Below, in pieces: positions 36,176 through 48,740 of a stretch of DNA of 64,000 nucleotides. Position numbers and translations under genes: made by a program. Under the pieces are notes generated by a model. It saw nothing but the letters and a program-made list of their open reading frames with translations. It was not told the DNA's origin and made no database searches. Every line of letters starts with the position of its first letter. The first letter of the stretch is position 1. The stretch is from Eutrigla gurnardus (lineage: Eukaryota; Chordata; Actinopteri; Perciformes; Triglidae): contig OY741285.1 of assembly GCA_963514095.1 (NCBI GenBank), forward strand, positions 18,203,722 to 18,267,721, in the 5' to 3' direction.

Positions 36176-38023
36176 CCGGCTAGCCCTCGCTTCACTCGCG
36201 TTTCAAATGGAATTCGACGACTTCACCTGATCTTCCCTCAAAAAATTACGCTGAAAGTCATTACCGGCAGCGTAATCTGTTTTAGGAGTCTGGGAAAGTT
36301 GCCTAAAAAGACTGGAGCAGTTTATTACATTAGCACAGCTCCCTTTAGGGTACAATAAACTTCCCTTATGTTTCTAGGCACCGGTTGTTATTGTTTGCCT
36401 TTTTATCACCTTTTATGACTCGTAGCATTTCTTTTTTGTTTTTCCTGAATGTTGTTTACCGCAGTAATCTGTAATCAGCAAACTAGATCTCCATTAAATC
36501 CACTTGTTTTCTCAATGAATGTGGGGGGCGGGGGGAAACGGAGCTGTGGTTAACGCATGGCTTGTTTTTGCCTCTGGGGAAAAAAGCCTGTGTTTGGGCT
36601 TTTTTTAGAAAAATGAAAATGAGGGACGTGTCTAGAAACCGAAAAGATGGCAGCTTCAGTGGACACTCAGCTCATTAGATCCGTATATCAGGCCGGGTGC
36701 CAGAATGGCACGACTCATTAGCTTACTTAATGACGACTCATAGCCCGTGTGTGTGTGTACGTGTGAGTGTGTTTGCATCAACCGCATTGTTTGATCTGAA
36801 CAATGGGTATTAAGTGAGAGGAAGGCTAATTACGGGGAGCGTTGAGGGATTTTGCCCAAAACCGTATTTCCACATTAGCAGCAGCAATGCACGGTTATAT
36901 AGCGGAACCAGTTCAAATACAGCAACGGCCTGTAGCCAAAGTACAGTACGGCGCCGGGTGACTCGCTACCATTTTAACGACAAGTGTAGGTCGGTCGCCT
37001 TCTAAGGGCACGGTCTCCGACTCTTTCTCTGTCATTACAGCTATTCCAAACCTTTTATAGTTTTTTTTTTATGCCTGATGCACAAGATCTTTGGGTATTA
37101 TTAAGTATTGTATAATCTATGCTCCGATGATAAAAACTGATTTGGGCCCTTCTGGCCAGCTGGAATCCCGGGAGCCTGAGTGGCAGCTGAGCTCAGTCGG
37201 GACATTGTTTCCTGAAGGAAATACGGCCTCGCCAAAAAATTCTTGAGATGCTCCCGTCGTATTGATATCATGTTCTAAAGAATATGAAATATGAGACATT
37301 GAAGACAGCTTCATAATGCCGTTGTAAACATAATGTGGGGCTCGGTGTAAGCGCCACCTCTCATAACTGAATAAACTGCAGATGAAGTTTTGCGACTTCT
37401 TTCTTTTCCTTACTACAGATATATATATTGTAAAAACGTCAACACAAACCATTCAGGCACTCTGCAATTCTTAAATTATGCCTTCTTGTAAAAGATAAAT
37501 AAAATAAAACTGATCTGACGGCAGCAACAGTAAACCACAAACCCTCTCAGGCTCTCAACTTTACTATTGGGGAATTTTTCCAGGTCTATATACTGTTGAA
37601 AATTAGTCAGCACAACCACTTTTAAGATAAAGCAGTAAAGCATCCAATAGAGTTTCAAAAGGTTAAAATGCTGTTAAGTTCACACTTGAAGATGAAGAAA
37701 GGAAACTTTTCCTCCTTTACAAGCCTCTAAAATGACACAGTAAAAAGCTGTTTTTATTTATTACATTCTCCGCCTGTAAATTAACTCCCCTACTCAGGCT
37801 TTATGTTTGGCTTCGGCCTTGCGCTGCGTGCACTTTTCATTGCAATTTTCTAAATATTAAAGTGTTCTTTTACAGGCTAAGTGGGTTCAAATGTGCCAAA
37901 AGCTCCCTCAATGGGGCTTCTCGCTAGCCTTGCTGTCCTCTCCTCTACAGTCGCTTTGAAGATCAGAGTGGTATAGTGTTAGTCTGTTATTAGTATGTCT
38001 AAAAAAAGTACCTAACCTTCATG
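36176..38023. other. Non-coding stretch, nothing strong
   Basis: The block at about 36815-37010 is repeat-free and could be conserved non-coding DNA. Short GT tract near 36748. No gene. Confidence 0.35.
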
Positions 38024-38046
38024 GTGTGTGTGTGTGTGTGTGTGTG
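38024..38046. repeat. (GT)n microsatellite
   Basis: About 11 units. Confidence 0.95.
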
Positions 38047-39436
38047 ACTATAATTCTCTGTGTGTGCCATTGCTTACAGAAATCGGAGAAATCCTTTCAA
38101 GTAGGAGGGGAAAATGTGATTTTACAAGGGGAGGAAAGAGAGCTCCCCGCCTCCTTCACCTACATTCTCATCCTCCCAAAGGGCGGAAAGGATAAAAAAG
38201 AGAAGACTCACTTCAGGGAGTCTGGGCAAAAATTAATTTACACACAGAATATTCAATATCAATGGTTTCCTATACCACGCCTGGAAGTGATTTAAGCAAG
38301 TATTGCTGTTGATAAGGTCTGCGTAGCCTATTCACCTCAGCTGTGAAAGTATCCAGCCAGCCAGTCGCTAATGTGCATCTTAAAAGCACAAAAGGACAGA
38401 GGGATGGCCCTGCGCCTGGACCAGATTGATTTACCAAAGATTTATAGGCCGACACCGAAACCAAACCGAAAGAATGCAGCGTCCACCTACTCCCACTGTT
38501 CTCTCTGTGCCGGCTCACTTCTAAAGACTCAAAGGTTTTTTGCAGTGAAAGCAAATGGTTCCTAACTAATCGAGCCTTGCTGGTCAGTGTGAAAAGTTTG
38601 ATGACACGAACGGTTGTAGAGGGTTTTTTTCAACAATATATTGAGCGTCTTGGGAGATTCTGGGAGAGAGACGGTGCACTTAAGAGGAAATGTGGAAAAT
38701 GATTGTAAATGCAGAAATTCCACTCGGGGGGCTCTATGGGACTCCACTGGGCCAGGCCACCGTTAAAGGGGGGACTCAATGATATATGTGCTGCAGTGAG
38801 GGCCATTGTGTGGGGCCCGCTGCATCAACACGCGTTGGCCCACGTAGAGGGGGAAAATGAGTGTCGCTTCTGATTTGCGTGATGGAGATGTTTTGTTTTG
38901 TCATGAGCTCGGCGTGCCTGATTTAGATGAACTGTTCCCTCTTCTCATAAGGTTTCTTTTTCTGAGGGGAAAATAGGGTACAGTAACTCGAAGAGAGCAT
39001 GCTTTACAGCTGGCCAATGAAACAGTGCACGTCAAAACGTTTGTTGGATGTATCAGAGGCTCACATAGCGGGACATATGCTTGCTTTTTTGGGGGGAAAA
39101 ATCAAAGGGCGAACATTAAATTTCACAGGTTTAAAACGACGGTGTCTTTTTAACCCTGACCCTTAAGCCGTGCAGTAATGCACAACCACACACACTCAGC
39201 CAGAACTGACCGACCCCCCACCCACCCTTTGACTTCACGTACTTGCAATCCGGTACCAACTGCGGCACATGCATGCCTGCGCCCTCACCGACCTGTTCTA
39301 GTTTAACCCTTTGACTCTCCACCTGCCTTCCATCCCGCCGCACCCACCAAGACTTCACCCAGCAACCTGCTCCACATACTCCACATGCTTGACCCCTGTG
39401 TACCTATTAGCCCCCCAGTCGGGTTAGGGCAATGCT

Positions 39437-39437
<1 letters not shown>
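38047..39437. other. Non-coding stretch, nothing strong
   Basis: TTGCTTACAG near 38070 looks like a splice acceptor and opens an 80-codon frame ending at 38295. The peptide is unfamiliar and no donor or partner exon is visible, so this is not called an exon. Confidence 0.35.

Positions 39438-39476
<39 letters not shown>
39438..39476. repeat. (AC)n microsatellite
   Basis: About 19 units without interruption. Confidence 0.95.
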
Positions 39477-39478
<2 letters not shown>

Positions 39479-40580
39479 CACAGCTGTGCACATGGGCAAA
39501 CAATAAACAGACACTCCCAGGTCAGGGCAAAGCACACACAGTTGTGGACCTGAACCCTGATATGGCCTTTTGACAATCTAGACCAGTCTTAAGCTCTGTT
39601 TGCTATAAAGGCTAACCTCAAAGTAACCAGCTTAATGGTAATAACCTTTGAGGTTAAATGTTGTTGAAATTTGAAAAGCAGCTCTCCTTGATTTTTTCTG
39701 TTATCAGTTTTTTGAAAGGATTGGAGCAACTTCACCTTTACATGTTAACTTATTTTCTGTTGCTTTGCTCTTCAGTCTGTTAGAAAGGCTCTCTGAGAAG
39801 GAAACAAACAGATCCCCATTCATGGCTTCATTTGAGGGATTAGTGAAAGAAAACTTAATAGTGAAAAAATTGGCATGGATGTGTGTGTATTTACTGCTGG
39901 AAAAGTTTGTGTAATGTGTTAACGAGTCAGCGTTGTGGATCATGTTCTCCTGTTTACAAGCGCCCATGTGGCTGCAGTTGTATGGACGATGGCAACTTGT
40001 TCCCATGGTGGTGTGTTGTTTAGAGTGGCATGTTCTGCGGTTTGTCTGACCTAACCACATGTTATGTCTCGACAACCTTTTTCAGACCAGCGGAGGAAGA
40101 AAAAAACCTGCATATGATCAAAGGACACATGAGGGACTTTGCTTTCATTCCAAACAGATCTGATGTGTCTGTTTACTTTTATAGACGGGGAAAGCTCGTC
40201 GTCCCACGTTGTGCAACTTTGTGACAAGAAACGAAAGTTTCAAAATTCCTAAATGTCATCTGTACCAAAACATTGCAGTACTTGTATTCAGTTTTTCACA
40301 TGTTGAATATGTCAGCATAGTCAGGTCACGACAGGACAAGGGACATCGCAATATGGTCGACTGCAGTTTTCACTCCATTTTAAACAATTTCTTACACTTA
40401 TTAAAAAAAAAAAAAAAAACAGTATTATTTGTGATTGGAAGCCAAAAACGCATCCAATGAAAATCCAAATGCAGCATGCTACAGCCCTTTAAATGGTCGT
40501 CTGTAAATTACTGCTGATTATTAGTCAGACCAGAAGCCCATGCAATTGATATTTGCTTTTAATTCAATATTTGTATTTGG
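39477..40580. other. Non-coding stretch with a poly-A tract
   Basis: A homopolymer at about 40403-40419. No element body or gene is recognised. Confidence 0.4.
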
Positions 40581-40678
40581 CACTGTTAGCTGTGTGAGCA
40601 CTGTTGCCGTTGTAAGCGCTGTTAGCTGGATTCTAGCTGGATGCTAGCACTGTTAGCTGGCTTCTAGCTGGATGCTAG
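40581..40678. repeat. 31-bp minisatellite, left part
   Basis: Two clean 31-bp units, 40617-40647 and 40648-40678, each ending CTAGCTGGATGCTAG, with degenerate CACTGTTAGC-type text before them. The array is interrupted at 40678/40679 by the LTR-like insertion and resumes at 42242. Confidence 0.9.
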
Positions 40679-42237
40679 TGTAGCATGTGTGTCCGCCAGA
40701 CACACTATCAAAGCCACTGGACTAGTTCTAGGTTCTGATGGAGTGGGGTGACAGGTTAAAATTAGACCAGAGACCAGGTTCTTTAAAAATAAAGTCGGTA
40801 CTTTACTTGAAGTGAGTAAGAACAATAAACATAACAGTATTCAGACAGTGTGTAATGTATCCTGCAGGTGTGAAAAATAAAAAGATTGGATTCACTTTCC
40901 AGCTTTTTTAGGTTTATTTTCCTCTATAAGGAATATTTTTCCTGAATAATTTGTTGAGGTTGAATGATCTAAATTAGAGACTTTGTTTTGTCAGACCGGT
41001 CTGTGACTAAATCTCAATTTATGTTAATAGGTTGCACCTATTTTGGTCCTCTTGGGTTAACTCTTTTTCCCTTATTTCCATAAGTAGAAAAACCATTTCA
41101 CCATTTCACACAACTAAATCCAAATAAAGTGAAACAATATTACAACTTAAATCACAATATCGACAATAAAACAGAATGTCAACATGGAACACTTCAGTTC
41201 AAGTTCAATAAAGTTTCAGTTCAGTTATTTTTTGATCTCAGTTCATTTCAAAGGAAATATCTCCAGCACTCCTACCGCTCTGGCAGCGAGTTTACCAATA
41301 ATCCACCGACAAATCCTCATTGAAGTGATGAAGATGAAGATGGGGATGTCTTCTGGGAACGAAGTCTGTGGGTCTAGCTCGCCATCTTGTATCCCACGGC
41401 CGCGTGCGTATGTGTGGTCTCCCGCGCCGAGGAAGAGTTTCTCTCATCGATCATACTTCATTCAGGAGCAAGCAAAAAAACCTGACCTGTACAACAGGCC
41501 ATAAACAAAATAAATTACTCGGTCCATACAAATGAAAAACCTTTTACAGTGAGTTTAAATCTTAATGTCAGTGTTATGTTATGTAACCAGGTCCCATACA
41601 GCGACATGCGGCACTTTTCCTCCTGCCGCTGGGCTGTATAACTCCTCTTTTTACATGAAATAAAACTCAACTTCTTCAATTAGCAAGATACACATATATA
41701 TTTGTCTTTGGTTGATAAATCGGGGACTATCAACTGCTAAACAGTTTAGTTTTATTAATTTTCTCCGCACATTCATTTAGCTTAGGCTATTAGCTCTTTG
41801 CTAGCGACCATTCACTCATTCAAGTGCAACCAATACAGCGAAGCATCAATAAAACGAGTTGAAACTCACCAAAACCGCTGTGGCTCATTTAAGCATGGTC
41901 CTCATGAAACACCAAGTAGGTAGGTATTTTATTCCAGGCTTTAAACCAACTCTTTTGGTAACTATTTTACTCGTTAATATCGCTGCTTTTCTCCGCTTCT
42001 CATCCGCTCTCGGCTCTGCTCAGCTCTGACCAGAGCATGCGTAAACACGGGCCAACGAATTTCTTAAAGGGGAAGCGTCACCGCATTTCTTAAAGGCATA
42101 TTTTTAATCAATTTCATTAATTACTGCCAAATCCACATTAACTGGCTCTTAATGAAGTGTATGCATTTTAATACAAAAACATATTTATGCTTTTTAACAA
42201 AATATTAATATTGTATGATATTTTAATGTGGGTTACA
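40679..42237. mobile_element. Solo LTR-like insertion, 1559 bp
   Basis: It starts TGTAGCATG and ends GGGTTACA, the TG...CA ends typical of LTRs. The four bases CTAG precede it (40675-40678) and follow it (42238-42241). Removing the insert and one CTAG restores a perfect 31-bp repeat register, so the ends are fixed by the sequence itself. The interior has no long open frame and no reverse-transcriptase-like frame. A solo LTR left after recombination between two LTRs is the simplest reading. A non-autonomous element with TGTARC ends and 4-bp duplications is the alternative. Orientation is not decided: AATAAA words occur on both strands. Confidence 0.75.
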
Positions 42238-42241
42238 CTAG

Positions 42242-42299
42242 CACTGTTAGCTGGCTGCTAGCTGGATGCTAGCACTGTAGGCTGGCTTCTAGCCGCAGG
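42242..42299. repeat. 31-bp minisatellite, right part
   Basis: One full unit at 42242-42272 and a degenerate partial unit after it. It continues the register of the units ending at 40678. Confidence 0.9.
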
Positions 42300-42322
42300 C
42301 TCCAAAGTGCAGTGCAGGGAGA

Positions 42323-43307
42323 CTGTATCCGAAACCGCATACTATACTGCTAGTACGTACTGATTTGGCCAAAATGTAGTATGCAGTATGCAGTATGCAA
42401 ACAAAAGCAAAATCTGCAGTATGCGAAAAGTTCCCGGATGTCGTACTGATTCGGAGAATATTTCCAGTATGCATCCGACCAGTCTACTCTGCCTACTGTT
42501 TCCCACAATGCAATGCGCTGCAGCCTGGATAAATCGAGTAATGACGGAGCAAGAGAGCGTTTCCAGGGGAATACAAACGCCGGAGCTGGGACGAAAAAAA
42601 AAAAAAAAAAACGCCGGAGCAGTACGGCGTTTATATTTGTTTACATAAGTACAGTGCATAGGCTACTTGATTATTGTGACGAAAGCTATATAGGTACAAT
42701 AGAAATCCAGGCTGTTGTACATATGAAATGAAAAAAAGTACTCTGTTAATTCAAACTTTTTTTTATTAATATTTGGTGATTTCTGTACATGCAGAGCTCC
42801 CGAGACAGCGCTATATACTGTATACTGTCCACTACAAACAGCGGTTAAGATAACTGGCTTGCTGTCTCCCCCGGGACGACGACGCATGTTGGCCGGCGGA
42901 ACACCTCTGGAGACGGGCTGCTGCCTCTGAGACGACCCGCTCCTTCCGGAGCTTCACTTCTCCAAAAACATCGAGGCAAATTACTAAACAGCCGTCATTT
43001 GGGTAAACTAACCGCACATTGGGGATCTAAACGGTTACTTTCTCGCATGAAAAAATATTAAAATGTAATAAAGTGACATAATAACAGCGCTACAGCGGGA
43101 AATAAAACAGCTTTTCGCCTGTTTTACAACTACCGCTGCCGGTCGCCACGAAATGCATTCTGGGAAACTTGCATACTGCATACTGCGGTGTGAACGGCGT
43201 CGGTCTGCTGAAGTAGCATACTGAATCCCACATTCAGTACGCAGTATACAGTATATACTAACGCAGTATGTAGTAGGCAGTACGGTAGTATGCGGTTTCG
43301 GATACAG
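42323..43307. mobile_element. DNA transposon-like element with perfect 22-bp terminal inverted repeats
   Basis: The left end 42323-42344 begins CTGTATCCGAAACCGCATAC, and the right end 43286-43307 is its exact reverse complement over 22 bases. Similarity continues more loosely for about 20 further bases. Both subterminal regions are full of GCATACTGCATACTG-type repeats, in opposite senses on the two sides. Length is 985 bp with no transposase-like frame, so it is non-autonomous. An A18 run sits at 42594-42611. I see no clear target duplication, so the superfamily is open. Confidence 0.8.
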
Positions 43308-44005
43308 CCAATCTCAGCAGCAGGCCTATGTGTGGCTTCTGCGATTGTGGGCCAGTCACATAAAATCTTCTCTTTTCTAGATCTGGACACAAAAGGATGA
43401 CAGGCCATTTATTACTGATGTTTAGGGTGAATAGTGAAAATATTAGGCGTGTCCTCAAACAGAAAATGTCTTAGTCGGCTAGCACTCATGCGATTTTGGC
43501 ATTTTATTGATTAGTTGATTTAATATTCTTCTTCCATAAAGATTAAGACGAAAGCACCACTTTAAATCTTGTGTTTACCAGACATGTGTTCATACATTTC
43601 TTTGGAAATAAGGTGATGAAGACCAAAACGACAGATAAGTCGACTTATCATCTAAGACCCAAGTTTTAATACGTCAGAATTCAGAGTTAGTACAGAGTGA
43701 GCCAGAATCGATCATATTTCTGAAGATAATTTCCTTCCGTCCTGTGCTCCCTGTCTTTATGCTGTATAGATTAGGTGTCCAGTTATATAAATATTTTCTT
43801 TTATAAAGAAGCTTTTTATGGAAGTAATTTTTTCTCTCATTCTGGGAAAGATGAACCGGTGCAGGCGGAGTTGTGTTTTAGATATTTGTTTCGTTTTTAC
43901 AAGTATTTTACACTTTTCAAGTACTAGAAAAACACAATTCGAACCCCAGTGTCCTTTTTTCTACAATCTAGTGTTGCGGTAGCAGCCATGTAACGAGCCG
44001 TGAGA
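43308..44005. other. Non-coding stretch, nothing seen
   Basis: AT-rich unique-looking sequence between the inverted-repeat element and a GT-G tract. Confidence 0.4.
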
Positions 44006-44043
44006 TGTGTGTGTGTGTGTGTGTGTGTGTGGGGGGGGGGGGG
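44006..44043. repeat. (GT)n followed directly by a G run
   Basis: About 12 GT units and then about 14 G. Confidence 0.95.
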
Positions 44044-44340
44044 TTCCCTCTCCACGCTGCATTCTCAAAGCGATTTTGTGTTCCTCTCGGCTGAAAAAAT
44101 GCCAATAAATAGGAGCCTGAGAAAAGAATGCTGAAGCTGAAGAAGAGAGACGTCGATCACTCACTCATACCGCTCGCCCTATTTTCTCCGCAATTTAACG
44201 GGGTCTTACAGAGCGTATAGGATGCATTGGAATGCAAAAAAGAAAGAGAATGAAAGGAAGCCTCTTCCTTGCAGTGGGGGTCCAAAAAAGGATACATGCA
44301 TAAACTAAAGTGTAGGGTAAAACCCCCTTTACTCCATCTG

Positions 44341-44368
44341 CACACACACACACACACACACACACACG
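44341..44368. repeat. (CA)n microsatellite
   Basis: About 14 units. Confidence 0.95.
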
Positions 44369-44493
44369 CAAACATGCAAAATATCTGCTCACGCTGTTTC
44401 TCTCACACATAAACACACATATATTAACCTCTCTTTCTTGCCCCTCCCAGATTTCACACACACTCACATGAAGAAACACCAACCGTACACAAT

Positions 44494-44518
44494 CACACAC
44501 ACACACACACACACACAA
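44494..44518. repeat. (CA)n microsatellite
   Basis: About 12 units, 125 bp from the previous one. Confidence 0.95.
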
Positions 44519-45708
44519 ACAACCCCCCTACCAATTGAAACGGCGCCTCTACACTGAGGCAGGAGGAGAAAATAGCGGGTGGAATTAAAAGTGCTGAGTG
44601 AAAGCGAGAGGAGGAATAAGGGGGGGTTGGGGGGGGGGCAACAATACAAACTGGGGAAGGAAGTGAGCCTGAAAAGAGGGAGACGTGTTTTGAAAAGAGA
44701 GAACAAGGTTCGGGGCTGGGGAAGAGCAAGGAGGATGAGAAACGGCAGCCAGCAGAGATCGAGGCTGGAAATAGAAGATGTCTTCCCTCCTCTGTGTGCA
44801 TCAGGGCCGTTGAGTGTGTTGCGTTGTCGGTTTTTTCTTCTTGACTTCTTCTTCGCTGTGGTTACGGACACGGATGGGAATCTGGAAAATGTTGCATGCC
44901 CTATTTTGAAAACAAACTCACTTCCTGAAACATGACGACGCGCAACAACAATGAGCAAACTTTGTATAAACTATCATTAAATCCGTCTCGTTTGATTCGG
45001 ATTGTTTTCCTTTTCAACCAAAGGTCTTAATCGTTCTGCGGAAGGACGCGGAACTCGCTTACGTCCGCGCCGCTCTTTATCTTGTATGTGTATAAGTGAT
45101 GCGTTGCTGAGGAGGCTCGCCCATGGGCCAGGGTGCTTTTGTGAGGCCTTGTGAAAAGGCTCCCTGAAAGGAGCCGCCAGTCCATGCCCGGCGGATTTAG
45201 GGTAGTGAGTTTAGGGGGTCAGCACGGTCACCCAGGGGATAAATGCCCCCCATTGTCTGTTCTAAGGAGATGCTCTCAGTAGGGAGTCTATAAAGCCCCA
45301 GTGGCAACACTAACACCCAGAGCTCTGGGGCTCCTCAGGGGAACACCCCAGGACCCCCAGCCGGGGACAGGGCTCAGCCTGTGGGGGAGAGAAACAGCTG
45401 AGGGGGAGCCCTGTATGGGTTAGTCTGCTGGACTGGGAGTCATGACGGGTTTGTCCGGTGTCTCACCATGTGTGCAGGTGATACAAAATAGGTGCATTAG
45501 ATTGAAATGGCGCCACGGAAAAAAAATTCCCCCGATCGACCGACAGAAAGCCAAAACAGAATGAAGTCTTTGTTTCTGGTAAATTGGCACATGCTTTTCT
45601 TTCTTCGGGTGGGAGTGGAAACAAGAGGTTTAGGTCAGGGTGTGTGTTCATGTTGGCGGTGGATGTCCATGTCAATACACACATTTATACAGTATTTATG
45701 TAGACTAT
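44519..45708. other. Non-coding stretch with a GC-rich block
   Basis: G-rich text near 44620-44640. The block 45030-45460 is locally GC-rich and holds a TATAAA at 45289-45294 and CTGGGGCTCC...ACACCCCAG, which can pair. It could contain a promoter-like site, but no downstream exon is recognisable. Confidence 0.3.
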
Positions 45709-45733
45709 GTGTGTGTGTGTGTGTGTGTGTGTG
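45709..45733. repeat. (GT)n microsatellite
   Basis: About 12 units. Confidence 0.95.
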
Positions 45734-46628
<895 letters not shown>

Positions 46629-46660
46629 AAATAATAATAATAATAATAATAATAATAATT
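46629..46660. repeat. (AAT)n microsatellite
   Basis: About 10 units. Confidence 0.95.
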
Positions 46661-46774
46661 CATGGGACTTATATTATTATTCTTACATATAGCTTTTTGG
46701 ATAGGACTCAAAGACACACATTTTCAGCCATCACTGCTTGCACTTATGAATGTAAATTTGATGTACTCTGGGTC

Positions 46775-46793
46775 ATATATATATAGAGAGAGA
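46775..46793. repeat. Small compound (AT)n(GA)n tract
   Basis: Five AT units pass into about four GA units, the same arrangement as at 30576. Confidence 0.85.
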
Positions 46794-46907
46794 TTTTACA
46801 AGCTTGGGTGGTCTCCAACAGATTTAATTAATAAGGGGTAAGGGGTAAGCCCCACCCACCCACCCCCCCAAAAAATGAGGCTAACTATTTGGCAGTAACT
46901 CAACGGC

Positions 46908-46920
46908 CCACTAGATGGCG
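46908..46920 (+). promoter_or_regulatory. Candidate CTCF-type site
   Basis: CCACTAGATGGCG fits the known CTCF core CCASYAGRKGGCR at all 13 positions. Single matches arise by chance in long windows, so occupancy is inference. Confidence 0.35.
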
Positions 46921-47643
46921 ATCTGTGGCCCCGTCCAGTAGTTGAGAATAGCTGATTTGCAAAAAGGAAAAAACTTGAATATTTGACAGAAATTCTGAAA
47001 AAACGTTCACACGTTTGGCTGCAGGTGAACACTCTCAACATCAAAAGCAATCCCCGTCTAATTGACACGTCTGTTCTGCTCACTAAATGATTACAGACGT
47101 GACACGCACAAGGGGAAAGTGTACCGGGTATCTTAGCAATTATGCTGTAAAAATGTGTATCACCTCGCTGAAAGAGCTTTTGTGGTTTTCTGCCCGCGGG
47201 GCAATTGTTCTTAAGTCTGGAGAGGCTGTTGGAGGATAACAAATGTCTAAATGTCATTTTCATTCAGCACGCCTCTCAATAATACACACTACAGTATGCA
47301 TGTGTTTAACTCGTTGTCAGCTCCTTAAGGCCGTGTCTCAGATGGCTTCAGCGTCACCTTCAGCGTCGCCTTCTCACATGTATATGCACACAGTTGTGAT
47401 CCCTGAGAAAAAATTGGGTTGTCATGCTTCAAATAGGATCTCCCATTCTTCTCCAAGTAATGATGTATAGCTCAAAGTGGGTGCAGCGCGGTGAGTGGCT
47501 GCATTGGATGCTAACGGTAATTAGAAAGAGAGAAAGGACTCATTTATGGACTGAAAATGAAATGTTTGTATGTTGTGTGCACACAGCAGCTCAGGTGCTT
47601 ATTTGTATTTGCATCTGACTTCCTGCATGCTAACTCACATGTA
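46921..47643. other. Non-coding stretch up to the assembly gap
   Basis: Unique-looking. A 155-codon minus-strand frame at 46796-47263 has no recognisable domain. Confidence 0.4.
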
Positions 47644-47843
47644 NNNNNNNNNNNNNNNNNNNNNNNNNNNNNNNNNNNNNNNNNNNNNNNNNNNNNNNNN
47701 NNNNNNNNNNNNNNNNNNNNNNNNNNNNNNNNNNNNNNNNNNNNNNNNNNNNNNNNNNNNNNNNNNNNNNNNNNNNNNNNNNNNNNNNNNNNNNNNNNNN
47801 NNNNNNNNNNNNNNNNNNNNNNNNNNNNNNNNNNNNNNNNNNN
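47644..47843. other. Assembly gap, 200 N
   Basis: Exactly 200 undetermined bases, so the length is probably a placeholder. The right edge enters a minisatellite, which suggests the gap is a collapsed or unassembled repeat. Confidence 0.98.
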
Positions 47844-47964
47844 TGTGGGACTCCTCTCCCAGTGTGGTGACTCCTCTCCCTGTGGGACTCCTCTCCCTGC
47901 CAGTGTGGTGACTCCTCTCCCAGTGTGGTGACTCCTCTCCCAGTGTGGTGACTCCTCTCCCAGT
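47844..47964. repeat. Minisatellite of about 20 bp at the gap edge
   Basis: Units of CAGTGTGGTGACTCCTCTCC, plus shorter variants with TGTGGGACTCCTCTCCC. About six copies remain on the right of the gap. The unit probably continues into it. Confidence 0.9.
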
Positions 47965-48493
47965 GAAATCCCTGTAAGGGGGCAGATGGCAGAAGGAATG
48001 AGGAAATCGTTACCTCGTTAGTCTGTTAATCTCTGCCACTCAACGGTGGAAAGCAATGAGCAAAATATTACCCAGAGGATGCTTTCTATCCCTCCTTTAT
48101 GGAGGAGATCCATCAGGGCTATACAGATTTTTTAAATTTCTCATACAAATATTTGGGCTTTGACTATCAGCCGATACTGAGTACTGATGTAACATCAGTG
48201 TTTGGTCAATAAGCAAGTGTTCAGCTCTCGAACTCAACGATCGCATTCGCCGAGATAAAACCACATGGACCGGCGGGTGCCTCCTCTCTCCCCACAGCCT
48301 TAAGCCTCCCCTTCATCCAGAACAAATACTCTACAAACAGTTTTACTTCTGTATCCTAGCAACCAGACGCAAACCAAAGCTGAAAAATTGCTGCACCTCT
48401 CTAAAACGCTCCCAGCTTTGCATAAAAATGTGACAAGTGTGATATTGTATGACTTTCAAACGTTGATTAATTGTTAGAATATATTAGAATACA
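47965..48493. other. Non-coding stretch, nothing seen
   Basis: Unique-looking sequence between the minisatellite and a retroposon tail. Confidence 0.4.
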
Positions 48494-48530
48494 GTTACTT
48501 TATTAATCCCAGACTGGAAAATTATTTTGA
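48494..48530 (-). mobile_element. 3' end of a fish non-LTR retroposon, minus strand
   Basis: On the minus strand it reads AATTTTCCAGTCTGGGATTA then ATAAAGTAACTG, the same tail type as 29138-29176. The rest of the element is absent or unrecognisable. Confidence 0.5.
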
Positions 48531-48740
48531 CGCAGCAGCAGTGGGTCAACAAAAAAACACTATGAAAATATAGTCTGTATCTGTCAGACAGAGGTGAGAG
48601 ATGGGATGTGATGGCTTTCACATCTTTTTCCTGTATCTGTTGTTAGGACAGCGACAGTGACAGAGAAATCATTCAGCTTGCATTGTTTAAATAGTTAAGT
48701 AGTTTGTATGTAGATGGTAGGGGTACATTTCCATTCACAC

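Noticed and set aside
38071..38295. Possible exon after an acceptor-like TTGCTTACAG
   Set aside because: Unfamiliar peptide, no donor and no partner exon; such acceptor-like strings are common by chance.
45289..45294. TATA box of a gene
   Set aside because: TATAAA in a GC-rich block, but no exon, start codon context or transcript evidence downstream.
46796..47263. 155-codon minus-strand open frame
   Set aside because: No motif; starts and ends in unremarkable sequence. Chance.
47557..47931. Open frames crossing the gap
   Set aside because: They exist only because the 200 N are read as unknown residues.
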